Origin: Paraburkholderia tuberum STM678 | Lineage (GTDB): Bacteria > Pseudomonadota > Gammaproteobacteria > Burkholderiales > Burkholderiaceae | Direction: 5' to 3' | Length of the DNA stretch: 64,000 nucleotides | Assembly: GCF_902833905.1 (NCBI RefSeq) | Contig: NZ_CADFGP010000003.1 | Location: 62,001 to 126,000 of the forward strand | Part shown: in pieces, positions 17,286-25,594 of the stretch | Numbering within the stretch: the stretch's first letter is position 1 | Layout of the letters: each line of letters begins with the position of its first letter | Position numbers and translations under genes: made by a program | The notes under the pieces: model-generated | Seen by the model: the letters and a program-made list of their open reading frames with translations, nothing else | Told to the model about the DNA's origin: nothing | Database searches by the model: none

Positions 17286-18628
17286 ATCTGCGCTTGCTCG
17301 AGCATCCAGGCCTCGATCTTGTCATGCCACATGCGTAGCAGGTCGAGAGGGCGACGGCGGTAGTGCTTCTCAGCAATTGCGGACGGCTTATGCCCTTGGA
17401 TTTGGGCGACAACGCCGACCGGAACTTCTACCCACTCCGAAAGCGTGCCGAATGATCGGCGCAGGCCATGCAACGAAATATGAGGCAAACCTGTCGGCGC
17501 CAACGCTCGATTGTGCGCATGACGTGGCTCGGCTATTTTCCCGTCGGACGCTGTTTTACTGGTGAACACCCACTCGGACGGCTCCCATTGCTCGCCCCTT
17601 TGCGCAAGACGCGCGGATTGGCGTTTGTTGGGAGGGCTTTCGTTCAGTCGTTGAAGGTTCAACAATAGGCTCGCTAAGTACGGGGTGAGCGGAATAGTCC
17701 GACCGCCAGTCCCTTCGACTTTGTCGTTCATTGTCAGGCTCCGCCAGCGGAAGTCCACGTCTTCCCAGCGCAATGCTGCCAGCTCCTCCCGACGGGCTCC
17801 GGTAATCAGAAGGCCTTGTAGGTATGCGCTGATGACTGGATTCGCGATGCCACGTACCGCGTTAAACCAAACGGACAGCTGTTCGCGCTGAAGGCAGTCG
17901 TCCTTCGCGGCGCTGCGAGGGAGAATGCCCTTGACCTTTGGCGAAGCATACGCGTCTTGGGGGATGATGCCCGCGTACGTTTCGTGAGTGTCGCACCACC
18001 GAATGAACGCCTTGAAGAGGCCGAAGGCATGGCCAGCATTCGTTGGTCCCCGGGGTATTTCGACCTCGAGCCACTCGGACATGGATGTTGCCGTGATCTC
18101 GGTCAACCTGCGCGGCATGAGCGGAGCCAATGGTCCACGCACTTTTTCTTTGCCGCCACGTTTTGCAATGCCTCCGCCAGGCGACGAGAGGTTGATGTGG
18201 TCGAGGATGTATCTCTCCGATCGCGGCTTTTTCGTTTTGGGCGAGATCTTTGTTCGCAGATGTTCCAAGTAATGCTCCCACGCTTCGCCGACGGTCACAT
18301 CTTGACGGCGCTTCGCTGCCTGTCGGGCTTCGTGTGCGGCTTTCTGCTCGGCCTCTCGTTCGCGCGGATCAACGCCGCCGTCAATGAGCGTCTGGAGACT
18401 ACGCGCGCGCTCCTGAGCCTTGTCGATCGTCCAGCTCTTCGGATCGCCGATCGTAATCCGCACGGTCGAGCCATGGATCTTCCCTTGGAAAATGTAAGCC
18501 TTGGCTCCGCCGGTTGTGGCTCGCAAACCGAGTCCGGGAGTCTTGCTGTCCCACAGAAACGACTGCGATTTACCCTGTTCGCAGCGATGGGCTTCCACCC
18601 GAGCCGCAGTGAAGTTTACCTTCGCCAC
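17273..18628 (-). CDS. Tyrosine-type integrase, C-terminus altered by an IS
   Basis: A 451-residue site-specific recombinase of the phage/genomic-island (P4-like) type. It has an N-terminal arm-binding domain (FLWDSKTPGLGLRATTGGAKAYIFQGK), a core-binding domain, and the catalytic Arg in GARREELAALRW, HGLRR, QGHK and the nucleophile Tyr in AEKHYRRR. The start is GTG at 18628 because AAGGAGG lies 6 bp before it; an ATG 18 bp upstream overlaps that site. The last three codons (R, A, C) and TAG come from the IS5-type terminal repeat, so the native tail after EAWMLEQAQI is lost. The catalytic residues are intact. The gene faces a tRNA-end att site. Confidence 0.9.
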   Translation of the reverse strand: MAKVNFTAARVEAHRCEQGKSQSFLWDSKTPGLGLRATTGGAKAYIFQGKIHGSTVRITIGDPKSWTIDKAQERARSLQTLIDGGVDPREREAEQKAAHEARQAAKRRQDVTVGEAWEHYLEHLRTKISPKTKKPRSERYILDHINLSSPGGGIAKRGGKEKVRGPLAPLMPRRLTEITATSMSEWLEVEIPRGPTNAGHAFGLFKAFIRWCDTHETYAGIIPQDAYASPKVKGILPRSAAKDDCLQREQLSVWFNAVRGIANPVISAYLQGLLITGARREELAALRWEDVDFRWRSLTMNDKVEGTGGRTIPLTPYLASLLLNLQRLNESPPNKRQSARLAQRGEQWEPSEWVFTSKTASDGKIAEPRHAHNRALAPTGLPHISLHGLRRSFGTLSEWVEVPVGVVAQIQGHKPSAIAEKHYRRRPLDLLRMWHDKIEAWMLEQAQIRAC

Positions 18629-18659
18629 CCTAACCTCCTTGTCCATAAGCCGGCAGTCT

Positions 18660-18680
18660 CATGTAACCGCCATGTAACCG
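18660..18680. repeat. Tandem CATGTAACCG repeat before the integrase
   Basis: Two copies of CATGTAACCG (18660-18669 and 18671-18680) lie 31 bp upstream of the integrase start. Short direct repeats at this position are often integrase arm-binding sites; this role is inferred. Confidence 0.4.
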
Positions 18681-18807
18681 AATTATGGGGCAATGAAGCT
18701 ATGCGGATCAACTTCCATCGTAAAGTTGGTAATTTAAAATTGTTCAAATACAATAACTTACCGATTTTTATCAACTCGAATCCATCTCGAGAAATACCGG
18801 CTTGTTC

Positions 18808-18858
18808 GTATTCGCAATGCGAAGGTCGGGAGTTCGATCCTCCTCCTCAAAACGAAAT
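18808..18858 (+). other. tRNA 3'-end fragment, probable attachment site (att) of the island
   Basis: The stretch contains a T-arm (GGGAG, loop TTCGATC, CTCCT at 18828-18844) preceded by what can fold as an anticodon arm (TCGTA, loop TTCGCAA, TGCGA) and followed by an acceptor-like strand. No D-arm or 5' acceptor strand precedes it; the upstream bases are AT-rich. It resembles the 3' half of a thrW-like tRNA gene, a frequent integration target. A rho-independent terminator follows at once, as expected for the end of a tRNA operon. The intact copy would lie beyond the left end of the window. Confidence 0.6.
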
Positions 18859-18885
18859 CCGGCCTCGCGCCGGTTTTTGTTTTTC
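18859..18885 (+). terminator. Rho-independent terminator after the tRNA fragment
   Basis: Stem CCGGC (18859-18863), 5-base loop, GCCGG (18869-18873), then a T-rich run to 18885. It fits the native terminator of a tRNA gene and marks the backbone side of the island border. Confidence 0.75.
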
Positions 18886-18994
18886 TACATCGACAAACGC
18901 ACATCGTCATTGCCCTCGACGCACGAGTTGACCGCGTGCCGTGCCTTTGGGAACAGCAGGCGCGACGCACAGGCGAAAAAGCTCCGCTCAAAAC

Positions 18995-19400
18995 TTATCC
19001 CAACCTCCGCGATCAAGTCGGTCGCGCGTGCAACGGCGTGCATGACCTCGCTCATCGTCCTCCCCGCTTGGCCAGCGAGCGCCGAGCCGTCGCGGATCCG
19101 GTTGACCGACGTCGCGATCGGGTCCTTGATCTCCTTGGCCGCGCTCGACGAGCGTTGCGCGAGGCTGCGCACCTCGCTCGCGACCACCGCGAAGCTGCGT
19201 CCCTGCTCGCGGGCGCGCGCCGTTTCGACGGCCTGGTTCAGCGCGAGAATGTTGGTCTGAAACGCAACGCCTGGATGATCTCCGTGATGTCCGCGATCTT
19301 CGTCGCGCTGTCGATGATGTACCGCGTCGTGTTGACGACCTAGGGCCGGCCACCGCGCTGCCCTTCTGCGCAACAGACAACGCAATGACCGAAAAATTAG
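18995..19400 (-). pseudogene. Remnant of a methyl-accepting chemotaxis protein
   Basis: The minus strand encodes the hairpin tip of the chemoreceptor signalling domain: [17 protein letters not shown] then [20 protein letters not shown] and AAKEIKDPI. The preceding part, [20 protein letters not shown], is in a different frame with a shift near 19265, and AQKGSAVAG further upstream is in yet another frame. Both the membrane part and the distal C-terminal helix are missing; homology ends near DLIAEVG at about 19000, just outside the tRNA terminator. Several otherwise invariant residues are changed. It is clearly non-functional. Confidence 0.8.
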
Positions 19401-19656
19401 AAGCTTGCGCGGTTTTGCGCGTATTTAAAATGCGTGATGAATGCATCGCTTTTCGTTTGAATTTCGGTCTCTTTTCCATTTGGCAGCGATTCTCCATGCC
19501 AGCACAGCGGTGCTTTACCGGAGGACAATGTTTTATTCATCCACCCGGAGCGGTCACGGTTGAGGTAGGCTTAGCCAATCCCATCATGTCCCCCGTTCTG
19601 CGCCCTGATGGACTGTCTCCCCTCGGGGCACGCACCTCAATAGCTCGTCTCCACGT

Positions 19657-20652
19657 ATGTCAACTCCGGACCCCGGCAATCGCGACCTCCGTGCCGCGTT
19701 AAACGACCTAGACGGCGCCCGCAACTGGATGGCATCCATCTGCGGCCCCCACGGGCTCCAGGTCAGTCACCCAGAGCGCTTGCGCTTCCACCAGTCCGGC
19801 ACCGTACTTCGTTCGATGGCGACGACGATAGGCTACGTCGAATACGGCACCGACGTGACGGTCGCGGTGAGCGAGAGCAGTCCGCTGAACTGCTACAGCG
19901 TGAGCCTGCCGGTGGTCGGTCAACAGGAGCTCGCAGCACACGGCAAGAGGTGGTTGTCGGATCAGGATTGCGGTCTGATCGTCAGTCCGCAGGAATCGCA
20001 GGATCTCGCGATCACCGGCAATTGCCGCAAGCTGCACGTCGCGATTCCGCGCTTTGCGCTTCAGCTGGTGTTGCAGACGATGCTGCAACGCCCCGTCGAA
20101 ACGCCGCTCGTGTTCCAGCCTGACATGGACGCAGCCGCCGGCGACCAGGCATCGTGGTGGCGCGTGGTCAAGTTCCTGGCCGGCGAGATGGAGCGCTCGG
20201 GACCATCGCTGGGGCAGCTTTACATGTCCAGCGAGTTCGAACTGACGTTGCTGAAGGGGCTGCTGCTGTCACAGCCGCATAACTATTCGGAACAGCTGGC
20301 CAACGCGACCGCGCCGACTCCGCCGCATTATCTGACCCGCGCGCGTCAGTTCATTCACGACAACGCGCGCGAGCCGATCACGCTCGAAGACATCGAGCGC
20401 GCGTCGGGTGTGTCGCGCTTCAAGCTGTTCGACGGCTTCCGTCAATATTTTGGCTGCGCGCCGATCGCGTATCTGAAACGCTACCGGCTCGAATCGGCGC
20501 GGCGCGATATTCTCGACGACCGCTCGGTGCGCAATATCTCGTCGGTGGCGTTGGGCTGGGGGATGTCGCATCTCGGCCGTTTTTCGACCGAGTACAAGGC
20601 ATTGTTCGGCGAGTCGCCATCCGAGACGCTGAAGCGCGCGGCGCGGCGTTAG
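19657..20652 (+). CDS. antR: AraC-family activator, probable AntR of the anthranilate operon
   Basis: A 331-residue regulator of the AraC/XylS family. The N-terminal half is the AraC-binding-like domain 2 found in BenR/AntR-type proteins. The C-terminal part has two helix-turn-helix units (ITLEDIERASGVSRFKLFDGFRQYFG and ISSVALGWGMSHLGRFSTEYKALFGESP). It is transcribed toward antC, with 6 bp between the two stop codons. By analogy with AntR of pseudomonads it should activate antABC in response to anthranilate; the name rests on family and location. Confidence 0.85.
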   Translation: MSTPDPGNRDLRAALNDLDGARNWMASICGPHGLQVSHPERLRFHQSGTVLRSMATTIGYVEYGTDVTVAVSESSPLNCYSVSLPVVGQQELAAHGKRWLSDQDCGLIVSPQESQDLAITGNCRKLHVAIPRFALQLVLQTMLQRPVETPLVFQPDMDAAAGDQASWWRVVKFLAGEMERSGPSLGQLYMSSEFELTLLKGLLLSQPHNYSEQLANATAPTPPHYLTRARQFIHDNAREPITLEDIERASGVSRFKLFDGFRQYFGCAPIAYLKRYRLESARRDILDDRSVRNISSVALGWGMSHLGRFSTEYKALFGESPSETLKRAARR

Positions 20653-20658
20653 AACGTC

Positions 20659-21687
20659 CTATCGCGCGTTGCTTTCGCCGAACTTCTCGTAAAACAGCCG
20701 GTAATCCTGAATACCCTGCTCGGTGAGCCAGGTCTTGATCGCTTCGACCATCGGCGGCGGTCCGCACACGTACATGTCGAAGCCATTCGATTCGAGAAAC
20801 GAGCGGTCGAAATGCTCGGGAATCAGCCCGGTCTTGCCCGACCATTCCGGCGCTGGATTCATCACGACCGTCTCGACCGCGAATCCTTCGATGCTCGCCT
20901 TGTAGCCGTTGATGCGCCCGGTCTCGCACAGATCGGCTGCATTCGTGACGCCGTAGTACAGATGCACCGGATGCGCGACATTGCGTTTCGCCGAGATGTC
21001 GTCGAGCATGCCGAGGAAGGCAGAGAGTCCCGTGCCGCCCGCCACCATCACGAGCGGACGCTCGACCTGGCGCAGATAGAACGCGCCGAGCGGCGCCTCG
21101 AACTCGACCGTATCACCGGCCTTGCAACGTTCGCGCAGATAGTTGCTCATCATGCCGTCGGGCAGCAGACGGATCAGGAATTGCAACTCGTTGCGCGCGT
21201 TCGGATGATTCGCGAACGAGTACGAACGCCATTCTTCGGTGCCGGGCACCTTCACGCGCGCATACTGGCCCGGCAGAAAATCGAGCTGACGCTCATGCGC
21301 GCTCGCATCGACTCGCAGAATCGCGGTCGTCGCCGACACCAGCTCGACGCCGACCACGCTCGCGCACACGGTGCTCGTGCCGGCGCCTTCGCACAGCGTC
21401 GAGTCGAAGTCGAAATAGAACGACGCATCCGACTTCACGCGCGTCTGGCACGAGAGGATCTTGCGCTGCGCGAGGTCCTCTTCACTGAGCGTTTCCTCGT
21501 CGACGTAATCGAGCGTGTAGTCGCCCGATTCGCAGCGCCCCTGGCAGGTGCCGCACACGCCTTCGCGGCAGTCGAGCGGAATGTTCACGCCGTTCTTCAG
21601 CGCCGCGTCGAGCAGCAACTCGTTCGGACTCACATCGAAGAACGCGGTTTTGCCATCGGCAAAGCTCAACGCGACCTTATGTTTCAT
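20659..21687 (-). CDS. antC: Anthranilate 1,2-dioxygenase, electron transfer (reductase) component
   Basis: A 342-residue reductase that passes electrons from NADH through FAD and a 2Fe-2S centre to the dioxygenase. The plant-type ferredoxin domain has C40, C45, C48 and C80. The FAD domain shows RSYSFAN and the NAD domain GGTGLSAFLGML and the terminal YVCGPPPMVEAI. The N-terminus MKHKVALSFADGKTAFF and the segment DCREGVCGTCQG match AntC rather than BenC or XylZ as I recall them. It is the last gene of a leftward operon; antB ends 15 bp upstream of its start. Confidence 0.93.
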   Translation of the reverse strand: MKHKVALSFADGKTAFFDVSPNELLLDAALKNGVNIPLDCREGVCGTCQGRCESGDYTLDYVDEETLSEEDLAQRKILSCQTRVKSDASFYFDFDSTLCEGAGTSTVCASVVGVELVSATTAILRVDASAHERQLDFLPGQYARVKVPGTEEWRSYSFANHPNARNELQFLIRLLPDGMMSNYLRERCKAGDTVEFEAPLGAFYLRQVERPLVMVAGGTGLSAFLGMLDDISAKRNVAHPVHLYYGVTNAADLCETGRINGYKASIEGFAVETVVMNPAPEWSGKTGLIPEHFDRSFLESNGFDMYVCGPPPMVEAIKTWLTEQGIQDYRLFYEKFGESNAR

Positions 21688-21702
21688 CGTCGTGCTCCCG
21701 GC

Positions 21703-22191
21703 TCACAGATGGTAGAAATCCAGCACCGCGTTGATGTGGTCGTTCAGCAGCAGCACGTGCTTGCGCTTGATCTTCCAGCTATCGCCCGACGCTTGCAGGT
21801 CGTACACCGCGCGGCCGTAGAAGTAGTCGGTCGAGCCGTGACGCGTGTACAGCGTCGACCAGTTCACGTTCGCTTCGACGCTCGAATCTTCGCGCTCGCT
21901 GAGGCGCACGTTACTGATCTGATGCATCGTGCGCGGCAGCGGCGTCGACGCGGCCGACTTGCCGGTGCGCAGCCGAAACACGCGGTCTTCGAGACCGGCG
22001 CGATCCGAGTAGTAAATCAGCGACATGCCCTGCTTCGGATCGGTCGTGTACACGTGCTCGGAATCCCACTGCGGCACATGAAACACGCTCTGCGGATCGA
22101 ACAGGTCGACATATTCGTCCCATTGCTGCTTGTCGCACAGATCGGCCTTCAGATACAGAAACTGCTCGACGGAGTGTTGGAGTTGGCTCAT
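21703..22191 (-). CDS. antB: Anthranilate 1,2-dioxygenase small subunit
   Basis: A 162-residue beta subunit of the ring-hydroxylating dioxygenase, a snoaL-like fold that stabilises the hexameric oxygenase. Characteristic parts are SVEQFLYLKADLCDKQQWDEYVDLF near the N-terminus and the C-terminal KRKHVLLLNDHINAVLDFYHL. The start at 22191 is chosen because it gives the normal length and its ATGA overlaps the antA stop; a longer open frame continues upstream but overlaps antA. Confidence 0.95.
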   Translation of the reverse strand: MSQLQHSVEQFLYLKADLCDKQQWDEYVDLFDPQSVFHVPQWDSEHVYTTDPKQGMSLIYYSDRAGLEDRVFRLRTGKSAASTPLPRTMHQISNVRLSEREDSSVEANVNWSTLYTRHGSTDYFYGRAVYDLQASGDSWKIKRKHVLLLNDHINAVLDFYHL

Positions 22192-23579
22192 GCCTGCTCT
22201 CCCTGCGATTCGATGGATTTGTCGAGACCCTTGAGGATCGTGTCGCGCCAGGTGCCGTGCTGGTTCACGTAAAGCCCTTCGTGGGTCAGCTCGGTGCCGG
22301 TCAGATTCGGCTCGACGCCGAGCAGCGTGGTGTTCGCGGTCGCGCCGCTGGCCCACTTGTGATGCCCGCGCGAGATGTCGCTCCAGCGTTCGAGGCGCGC
22401 CTGGAAGCCGCGCTGCTGCTCGCGGAACTCGACGAGATCGTCGGGCGTGCCCATGCCGGACACGTTGAAGAAGTCTTCGAACTGACGGATGCGGTTCTCG
22501 CGATCCTTCGCCGACTCGCCCTTCACGCCGATGCACTGGCTGATGACCTCGGTCTTGTTCCACGCGACCGGCCGCACGATGCGCAGCTGCGAGCTGATCT
22601 GGTCCATGAAGAACAGGCTCGGGTAAACATTCAGATTGCGCAGCCGGTGCATCATCCATTCGGCCTTGTCCTGGCCGTAGGCTTCGACGAGCCGCGGCAT
22701 CACGCTCTCGTAGCCGGGACGCACTTGCGGGTTCGGCATGTCGCTGAACAGCACGCTGTGGCCATTCCTGAACGCGAACCAGCCGTCGTCGGTTTCGCTG
22801 TCGCCGGCGCCGAGCTTGCTGTAGTCGAGCGTGCCGCCGGGGTTATCCCCTTTCTTCGCATTCGACTCGATGCGGTGCTGCACGGTCGCCACGTAGTTGT
22901 AGTGCACGGTGCTCACGTGATAGCCGTCGAGACCGTTCTCGTTCTGCAGCTTCCAGTTGCCGTCGAACGTGTAGGTCGACTTGCCGGGCAGCACTTCGAG
23001 CTCGCCGGTCGGCGACTGCGCGACCATCATGTCGAAGAAGATGCGCGCGTCGCCGAGATAGTCTTCGAGCGTGTCGATGCCGTCGACGTCGAGGCTCACG
23101 AACACGAAGCCCTTGTAGCTCGCGATGCGCGCTTTCTTCAGGCCGCGCACCGACTTGTCGAAGTCGTCGCAGTATTCGCCCGGCGCCTTCACCTTCACGA
23201 GCCGGCCGTCGTTCTTGTAGCACCATGCATGGAACGGGCACGTGAAGGTCGACTGGTTGCCCTTGGTCATACGCGTGAGCGTCGCACCGCGGTGCTGGCA
23301 CGCGTTGATCATCGCGTTCAGGTTGCCGGCGCCGTCGCGCGAGATGATCAGCGGCTGGCGGCCCGCGCGCATCGTCAGGAAATCGTTCTTGTTGGGGATC
23401 TCGCTTTCGTGGCACGCATAGATCCAGGCCTTCTCGAAGATGTGCTCCATCTCGAGCGAGAACAGCTCTGGCTCCGTGAACATTTCGCGGGCAATCCGGT
23501 ACACGCCTTCCGCGGGGCGGAAGTCCAGACAGCCGCTGACGAATTCGCGCCATTCCGAGGCGCTGCGCTTCTCGCTCAT
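22188..23579 (-). CDS. antA: Anthranilate 1,2-dioxygenase large subunit
   Basis: A 463-residue alpha subunit that converts anthranilate to catechol with loss of CO2 and ammonia. The Rieske 2Fe-2S ligands are C94/H96 (CQHRG) and C114/H117 (CPFH). The mononuclear iron site is in NENGLDGYHVSTVHYN. The sequence matches AntA (EWREFVSGCLDFRPAEGVYR near the start) better than BenA. The ATG at 23579 follows an AAGGAGAGAG stretch; an open frame of 48 codons upstream has no support. First gene of antABC; catechol would be processed by genes outside this window. Confidence 0.95.
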   Translation of the reverse strand: MSEKRSASEWREFVSGCLDFRPAEGVYRIAREMFTEPELFSLEMEHIFEKAWIYACHESEIPNKNDFLTMRAGRQPLIISRDGAGNLNAMINACQHRGATLTRMTKGNQSTFTCPFHAWCYKNDGRLVKVKAPGEYCDDFDKSVRGLKKARIASYKGFVFVSLDVDGIDTLEDYLGDARIFFDMMVAQSPTGELEVLPGKSTYTFDGNWKLQNENGLDGYHVSTVHYNYVATVQHRIESNAKKGDNPGGTLDYSKLGAGDSETDDGWFAFRNGHSVLFSDMPNPQVRPGYESVMPRLVEAYGQDKAEWMMHRLRNLNVYPSLFFMDQISSQLRIVRPVAWNKTEVISQCIGVKGESAKDRENRIRQFEDFFNVSGMGTPDDLVEFREQQRGFQARLERWSDISRGHHKWASGATANTTLLGVEPNLTGTELTHEGLYVNQHGTWRDTILKGLDKSIESQGEQA

Positions 23580-23912
23580 GATGTCTCTCTCTCCTTGTGT
23601 CCAATCGTTTGAACGTGACAGGCTCGATTGAATACCCAAGTGGCGAGGCCAACTATCCAGCCAATTCGCATTTGCTATCCGAATATTTGGACGGCGCCTG
23701 GATAATCTGGCGATCGGGCGCAACCCCCGCCGGACGGGACTTCTGGCGTGCCGTTCCGGTGCATGCGGGCAAAAACCCGGCTACGCAAACGTTTGCCTGC
23801 GCGCCATGTCTGCTACGCTCACGTTTTCGTAGGTCGCGTTTTTGACGGTGATTGCCGAGACGCGGCCGCTTCTTCACGCGCGACGTTCAGCGCATGTCAG
23901 AACCAAAAACGC
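23580..23912. promoter_or_regulatory. Divergent promoter region between antA and the diguanylate cyclase
   Basis: About 330 bp without a gene. On the antA coding strand two direct copies of GGATAG (complement of CTATCC at 23653-23658 and 23675-23680) lie 22 bp apart, about two helical turns, and 74-101 bp upstream of antA. XylS-type activators bind direct repeats containing GGNTA, so this is a candidate AntR site. Confidence 0.45.
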
Positions 23913-25445
23913 ATGGTGACGCGCCGACCGAACAACGTGATTGCGATCAGTGTCTTACTGGCTGGCGCGATCCTCGCGATCGCCGTGTCGCTGCTCGCAC
24001 AGATGCGCGACGATGCGTTGCGGCGCGCGCAGGACTCCATCGCCAACATATCCCTGCTGGTCCAGCGCGATGTTTCGCGCAATCTCGAGATCTACGACCT
24101 GTCGCTGCGCGCGGTGATCGACGGACTGAAGCAGCCGGGCGTGCTCGATCTGCCGCCGGAGATCCGCCAGATGGTGCTGTTCGACGGCTCGATCAGCGCA
24201 AAGGACATGGGCTCGGTATTCGTGCTCGACGAGAACGGCAACGTGCGCTTCGATTCACGCGCGTGGCCGCCGCGCGCAAGTAACCATGCGGACCGCGATT
24301 ACTTCAAGGCGCAGCGCGCTTCACCCGACGTCGGCCTGTACATCAGCCATCCGTTCAGCCCGAGCGGCACCGACGACGACCTGCGCATCGCGCTGAGCCG
24401 GCGCATCTCGAGGCCGGACGGCAGCTTCGGCGGCGTGGTAGTCGGCACGCTGCGCCTCACGTATTTCCATCGGCTGTTCGACGGCATGAAGCTCGGGCCG
24501 AGCGGCTCGATGGCATTGATGCTCAGCGACGGCACGATGTTGATGCGCCGTCCTTACGATTCGAAAACGATCGGCATCAATCTGACCGGCTCGGCCAACT
24601 TCTCGCGCTTCATCAAGCAGCCGAGCGGCGACTTCTTCGGCATGGCGGCGATCGATCGCGTCGAGCGCTGGTATGCGTTCCGCCATATCGACGGCTTTCC
24701 GCTGATCCTCGACGTCGCGCTCTCGACGCGCGACGTCTACGTCGAGTGGCGGCGGCGCGCATGGATCATCGGCACGCTGATCGGCGCGCTCGACGTGACG
24801 ATCATCGCGCTCGCGATCCTGTTCTCACGCCAGTTGCGTCTGCGCCGCGCGGCCGAGGAAGAGTTGCGCGAACTGGCGCGCACGGACGGGCTGACCGGCC
24901 TGAACAACCGCCGCGCCTTCGAGGAGCACGTGAACGACGAATGGCGACGCGCGCAGCGCACCGGCCGGCCGCTGTCGCTGCTGCTGATCGATGTCGACAA
25001 CTTCAAGGGCTTCAACGACCTGTACGGCCATTCGGCCGGCGACGAAGCGCTGATCGGCGTCGCGCGCTGTATCGCGCAGAACGTGCGACGTCCGGGCGAT
25101 ACGGCCGCGCGCTTCGGCGGCGAGGAGTTCGCGGTGCTGCTGCCGGACACCGACGCGACGGGCGCGCAGCGGATCGCCGAGCAGATCCGCGCGGCGGTGC
25201 AGGCGCTGCAATGCCGCCATGTGGCCAGCACGCATCACGTGCTGACGGTGAGCGCAGGCGCTGCGACCGCGCAGGGCGCGGCGCTCGCGACGAGCCGCGC
25301 GCTCGTCGACGCCGCCGACGAAGCGCTGTATCGCGCGAAGGATGCCGGCCGCAATCGGGTGATGCTGTACGGCGCGCCGACGGACCACTCCTCGCGGGAC
25401 GGCGCCGCGGTGACGCCGGACCCCGACCCGCGCCGCGCGAATTGA
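23913..25445 (+). CDS. Membrane-bound diguanylate cyclase with extracytoplasmic sensor
   Basis: A 510-residue enzyme making the second messenger cyclic di-GMP from GTP. Transmembrane segment 1 is near residues 8-26, followed by a periplasmic Cache-like sensor of about 250 residues (SHPFSPSGTDDDLRIALSRR), transmembrane segment 2 (IIGTLIGALDVTIIALAILF) and a C-terminal GGDEF domain. The active motif is GGEEF near residue 401, and an inhibitory RxxD site (RPGD) lies five residues before it. The start at 23913 places the first membrane segment at the N-terminus; the longer frame from 23748 adds non-hydrophobic sequence with no family likeness. Signal unknown. Confidence 0.9.
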   Translation: MVTRRPNNVIAISVLLAGAILAIAVSLLAQMRDDALRRAQDSIANISLLVQRDVSRNLEIYDLSLRAVIDGLKQPGVLDLPPEIRQMVLFDGSISAKDMGSVFVLDENGNVRFDSRAWPPRASNHADRDYFKAQRASPDVGLYISHPFSPSGTDDDLRIALSRRISRPDGSFGGVVVGTLRLTYFHRLFDGMKLGPSGSMALMLSDGTMLMRRPYDSKTIGINLTGSANFSRFIKQPSGDFFGMAAIDRVERWYAFRHIDGFPLILDVALSTRDVYVEWRRRAWIIGTLIGALDVTIIALAILFSRQLRLRRAAEEELRELARTDGLTGLNNRRAFEEHVNDEWRRAQRTGRPLSLLLIDVDNFKGFNDLYGHSAGDEALIGVARCIAQNVRRPGDTAARFGGEEFAVLLPDTDATGAQRIAEQIRAAVQALQCRHVASTHHVLTVSAGAATAQGAALATSRALVDAADEALYRAKDAGRNRVMLYGAPTDHSSRDGAAVTPDPDPRRAN

Positions 25446-25594
25446 CGCGCTTCCAGGGCTCGTTTCCCGAGCCACTTGTCGGCCCGCTTGCCAGCCCTTA
25501 TTGCTCTCCGTAAACTCGCGCGTAACTTTTGCCGGACCCACGCCGCAGCGCGTGATCGGCACACACTACGCCGACCCTGAGGAGAATCCCCGCG

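Noticed and set aside
18780..18858. A complete tRNA gene
   Set aside because: The T-arm and an anticodon-like arm can be folded, but no D-arm or 5' acceptor strand is present, and the putative 3' end lacks a clear CCA. It is called a fragment instead.
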